Translations under genes and position numbers: made by a program
Shown: positions 6,138 to 8,375 of the stretch, piece by piece
Layout of the letters: every line of letters starts with the position of its first letter
Numbering within the stretch: the stretch's first letter is position 1
Source: Desulfonatronum sp.
Lineage (GTDB): Bacteria; Desulfobacterota; Desulfovibrionia; Desulfovibrionales; Desulfonatronaceae
Reading direction: 5' to 3'
DNA length: 8,375 nt
Assembly: GCA_007127655.1 (NCBI GenBank)
Contig: SKYX01000073.1
Coordinates: forward strand, 1-8,375
The notes under the pieces: model-generated
Told to the model about the DNA's origin: nothing
What the model saw: the letters and a program-made list of their open reading frames with translations, nothing else
Database searches by the model: none

Positions 6138-7055
6138 CTATTCCAGGTTTTGGACCTGTTCCCGACACTTTTCCAGTTCCGCCTTGAATGCCACGACGTC
6201 ACGGCTGATGTCCGCGTCTTGGGTCTTGTTGCCGCAGGTGGAGATCTCTCGCAGACATTCCTGAAACAGAAAATCCAGGCGTCGACCGGGATCAGGGAGC
6301 TTGGTCAGAACCCTGACCGCCTCTTCCAGATGCGCGGACAAGCGGGTGAGCTCCTCGCTGACGTCCAGTCGATCCGCGAGCAGGGCGAATTCCTGTAAAA
6401 GTCGCGGTTCGTCCAACACCAGTGGAGTCGTCTCCCCCTGCTGGACGCATCTTTGGAGCAGTGCATCAACCCTCTCGCGCAAAGACTCCATACGTTTCGG
6501 GGCGAGATGGACGACCTGGTCGCGGATGGCGGCCATGATCCTCGTCATGCTTTCCAAGCGCTCAAGAATATCCAAGCTCAAGGTCCGCCCTTCCCGAATG
6601 CGGGTTTCCTGGACATCATTCAGCGCGGTCCGCAAACCGGCAACCAGGGAATTGACCAAGGACTCCGGCAAGTCTCCGGAAGGTTCTCGCCACAGGCCGC
6701 CGTGATGCAACAATTGATTCAGGTCGGGGTCAAAAGGAATCCTTGTCCGGTCCGCCAGGGCGCGGATCTGATCCAACATGCCCTGGGCCTGGGCCATGTC
6801 CAGGGTTGGGCAAACGCTGTCCGGGCGGTTGAGTCGAAGATCCAGGCTGATCTCCACCCGGCCTCTGGCCAGATGCTCGCGGACGATTTTTTCCCAAACG
6901 CCCTCCAAGCGGCGACAATATCCTGGGATGCGCCACTTTACTTCCAGGTACCGGGAATTGACCGTTCGTATTTCCCAGCTTTGCCGTCCATGGTCGTCCT
7001 GAAGTCGACACGTTCCAAAGCCGGTCATGCTCCGGGCTTGTCCGGGGGCGATCAT
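6138..7055 (-). CDS. yicC: YicC/YloC family endoribonuclease
   Basis: Members of this family are cytoplasmic endoribonucleases; E. coli YicC takes part in small-RNA turnover and B. subtilis YloC is a related enzyme. The 305-residue protein has the family layout: an N-terminal domain beginning SMTGFG at 9-14, with VNSRYLEV at 32-39 and RGRVEISL at 64-71, a middle helical part with EGRTLS at 155-160, and a C-terminal domain with [12 protein letters not shown] at 232-243, [10 protein letters not shown] at 257-266 and the terminal [11 protein letters not shown]. The usual REANTLGSK motif appears as REISTCGNK, which may be a lineage trait. The ATG at 7055 overlaps the tatC stop as ATGA and has GAGGAGGAGGA nine bases upstream, preferred over a second ATG at 7028. 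Position between tatC and remA-gmk is consistent with the conserved yicC-remA-gmk block. Confidence 0.94.
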   Translation of the reverse strand: MIAPGQARSMTGFGTCRLQDDHGRQSWEIRTVNSRYLEVKWRIPGYCRRLEGVWEKIVREHLARGRVEISLDLRLNRPDSVCPTLDMAQAQGMLDQIRALADRTRIPFDPDLNQLLHHGGLWREPSGDLPESLVNSLVAGLRTALNDVQETRIREGRTLSLDILERLESMTRIMAAIRDQVVHLAPKRMESLRERVDALLQRCVQQGETTPLVLDEPRLLQEFALLADRLDVSEELTRLSAHLEEAVRVLTKLPDPGRRLDFLFQECLREISTCGNKTQDADISRDVVAFKAELEKCREQVQNLE

Positions 7056-7861
7056 TGCTTAGCGTCCTCCTCCTCTTCGTCATCTGTCGGCTTGGGCTTC
7101 TTTTTCTTGCCGAAGAAGTGGGCCACGTAGATGCTGATCTCATAGAGAATGATCAGTGGACCGGACATCAAAATCTGGGTGATCCCGTCCGGTGGAGTGA
7201 GGATGGCTGCGACCACAAAGGAGAGCAGGATGGCGTACTTGCGTTTTTTACGCAGGGACGCGGGGGTGACCAAGCCCAGCCGAGCCAAAAAGAAGATGAA
7301 TAGGGGCAGTTCAAAAATCACCCCAAAAGCCAGGAGCAGTTTCAGTGAAAAACTGAAGTATTCCCTGAGGCTGGGCATGGGCCGGATCATTTCGTCCGCA
7401 TACCCCATGAAGAATTCGAAGCCAAAGGGAAAAACTATGTAATAGCCGAACAACGCACCGCAGATGAAAAACAAGGCGGAAATCGCGGCGATGGGAATCA
7501 TGTACTTGCGCTCGTGCTCGTACAGTCCCGGAGCGATGAATTGCCAGATCTGGTAGAAGATATACGGACTGACCAGGAACAAACCGGCCACGAAGGCCGT
7601 TTTGACGTAGGTGAAGAAGGCTTCGGGCAAACCGGTGAAGATCAGGGTGCTCTCCGGCGGCATGACCTCCATCAGCGGCATCATCATGATCCCGAAGAGC
7701 TGCTTGGAAAAGGCGTAGCAGATCAGAAAGCCCAAAACAGCGGCCACCGCGGACCGGGTCAATCGGGACCGCAATTCCCCCAGGTGGTCCATGAGGGTCA
7801 TTTCCTTCAGCTCTCCGGCAGCTTCCTTTTGCTGATCCGTATTCTGGGTCGTCGCGTTCAT
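7052..7861 (-). CDS. tatC: Twin-arginine translocase subunit TatC
   Basis: TatC is the inner-membrane receptor that, with TatB, recognises twin-arginine signal peptides of folded proteins such as cofactor-containing periplasmic enzymes. The 269-residue protein fits the six-helix family: a cytoplasmic N-terminus with HLGELRSRL at 26-34, TM1 at about 35-52, TM2 about 86-107, TM3 about 121-143, TM4 about 165-187, and closely spaced TM5 and TM6 between about 199 and 236. Key acidic residues map to E29, E117 in APGLYEHER, E174 in FELP, and D205 in LTPPD. It ends with a highly charged tail (Lys-rich, then an Asp/Glu run) whose codons also form the yicC ribosome site. The ATG overlaps the tatB stop as ATGA, with a weak AAGG seven bases upstream, so translation is probably coupled to tatB. 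Confidence 0.97.
   Translation of the reverse strand: MNATTQNTDQQKEAAGELKEMTLMDHLGELRSRLTRSAVAAVLGFLICYAFSKQLFGIMMMPLMEVMPPESTLIFTGLPEAFFTYVKTAFVAGLFLVSPYIFYQIWQFIAPGLYEHERKYMIPIAAISALFFICGALFGYYIVFPFGFEFFMGYADEMIRPMPSLREYFSFSLKLLLAFGVIFELPLFIFFLARLGLVTPASLRKKRKYAILLSFVVAAILTPPDGITQILMSGPLIILYEISIYVAHFFGKKKKPKPTDDEEEEDAKQ
7065..7075 (-). promoter_or_regulatory. Ribosome binding site of yicC within the tatC tail codons
   Basis: GAGGAGGAGGA on the minus strand encodes part of the acidic end of TatC and lies nine bases before the yicC ATG at 7055. The same bases therefore code for protein and recruit ribosomes for the next gene. Confidence 0.75.
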
Positions 7862-8375
7862 GCCTGGGCCTTGGAATGTGATGATTCGGACGGCTCGGAG
7901 GTCTCTTTTTCAGGTTCCCCGGCGGGTGAGGCGTCTCTCATCACGGAAGAAGATGAGTCCTGTGTCGTGGCAGTCGATTCCTGGGACGGAGCGTGCGAAG
8001 CCACTGACTGGGGTTGGCTTGCGTCAGGTGAGGTTTCGTCCCGTTCGGCGACATAGGGATTTGAATCCGCGTGTTTCGTAGGTGGGATGCTCTCCTCGCC
8101 TGCAGCCGAAGAAGGCGGTAAAGAAGGCTCCGGTTTCGCGGCGGGTTGAGGTTCCTCAGTCTTCTTGGCGACCGCCGCGGTCTTTTTCTGCTCCCGCTCG
8201 TCCTCTTCGATCTTCGCCGCCTCCAGGTTCAAGGTCCGCTGAACATCCGTGGTCACGCGCCGAAATTCTCCCAGGGCCTTGCCCAGGGAACGGGCGATGC
8301 CGGGAAGCTGCTTCGGACCCAGGACGATCAGGGCCACGAGCATGATGATGAGCAGTTCCGTTGTGCCGATGCCGA
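7858..8375 (-). CDS. tatB: Sec-independent protein translocase subunit TatB, extreme 5' end missing
   Basis: TatB works with TatC as the signal-peptide receptor of twin-arginine export. The frame is open through the right edge: before the ATG at 8343 it reads GIGTTELLII, preceded by a partial codon compatible with Phe, so the true start (probably MF) lies about two codons outside and the protein would have about 173 residues. It shows the TatA/B pattern of a short membrane helix (ELLIIMLVALIVL), a Gly-Pro hinge in VLGPKQLP, and an amphipathic helix (IARSLGKALGEFRR). The GP hinge and long tail favour TatB over TatA. From about residue 60 onward the remainder is a low-complexity tail rich in Pro, Ser, Glu, Ala and Thr, probably disordered in the cytoplasm. 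The stop overlaps the tatC start as ATGA. A tatA gene, if linked, would lie outside the window. Confidence 0.92.
   Translation of the reverse strand, partial: GIGTTELLIIMLVALIVLGPKQLPGIARSLGKALGEFRRVTTDVQRTLNLEAAKIEEDEREQKKTAAVAKKTEEPQPAAKPEPSLPPSSAAGEESIPPTKHADSNPYVAERDETSPDASQPQSVASHAPSQESTATTQDSSSSVMRDASPAGEPEKETSEPSESSHSKAQA

Noticed and set aside
6101..6202. Longer remA with 34 extra N-terminal codons
   Set aside because: The extra part reads through the end of yicC in another frame, resembles nothing in RemA proteins, and a strong ribosome site stands before ATG 6100.
6453..7130. 225-codon plus-strand open frame opposite yicC and the tatC end
   Set aside because: Shadow of yicC; no domain, and its end consists of the complement of the TatC Lys/Glu tail codons.
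7858..8375. TatA instead of TatB
   Set aside because: The Gly-Pro hinge, the long acidic/Pro-Ser tail and direct overlap with tatC fit TatB better, although the two families are related and the first codons are missing.

Overview
The window looks like a chromosomal segment of a sulfate-reducing deltaproteobacterium of the Desulfovibrionales type (Thermodesulfobacteriota). This is inferred from the GC-rich core, the gene order tatB-tatC-yicC-remA-gmk-pyrF, and a TPR protein whose N-terminal half I associate with that group from memory. No database search was possible, so the taxon is a suggestion.

All ten recognisable genes lie on the minus strand and are read from the right edge to the left: tatB (5' end just outside the window), tatC, yicC/yloC, remA, gmk, pyrF, a TPR protein, an HDOD-domain protein, recJ, and a glycosyltransferase whose 3' end lies beyond the left edge. 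The genes are packed tightly: 4-base ATGA overlaps for tatB/tatC and tatC/yicC, a 1-base gap for remA/gmk, a 19-base overlap for pyrF/TPR, and all other gaps under 40 bases. I see no internal terminator hairpin and no convincing promoter, so most of the run is probably one long transcript with translational coupling.

From 949 to 8375 the genes are core cellular functions: twin-arginine protein export (TatB, TatC), RNA decay (YicC), a DNA-binding RemA-type regulator, nucleotide synthesis (Gmk, PyrF), two likely signalling or scaffold proteins (TPR, HDOD), and single-strand-specific DNA repair (RecJ). The yicC-remA-gmk block is a widely conserved neighbourhood.

Positions 1-948 are very different: mostly 22-33% GC against about 60% in recJ, with Lys/Asn/Ile-rich coding. 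They hold a family-4-type glycosyltransferase that starts 11 bases after the recJ stop. This looks like the edge of a horizontally acquired surface-polysaccharide or glycosylation locus joined to the end of a housekeeping operon. Within this gene the first ~50 codons have intermediate GC, hinting at a mosaic.

I found no tRNA, rRNA, CRISPR array, insertion sequence, riboswitch or clear terminator, and nothing I would call a new biological system. The points most worth a second look are the island edge, the internal composition step, the Gram-negative RemA and the uncharacterised N-terminal domain of the TPR protein.
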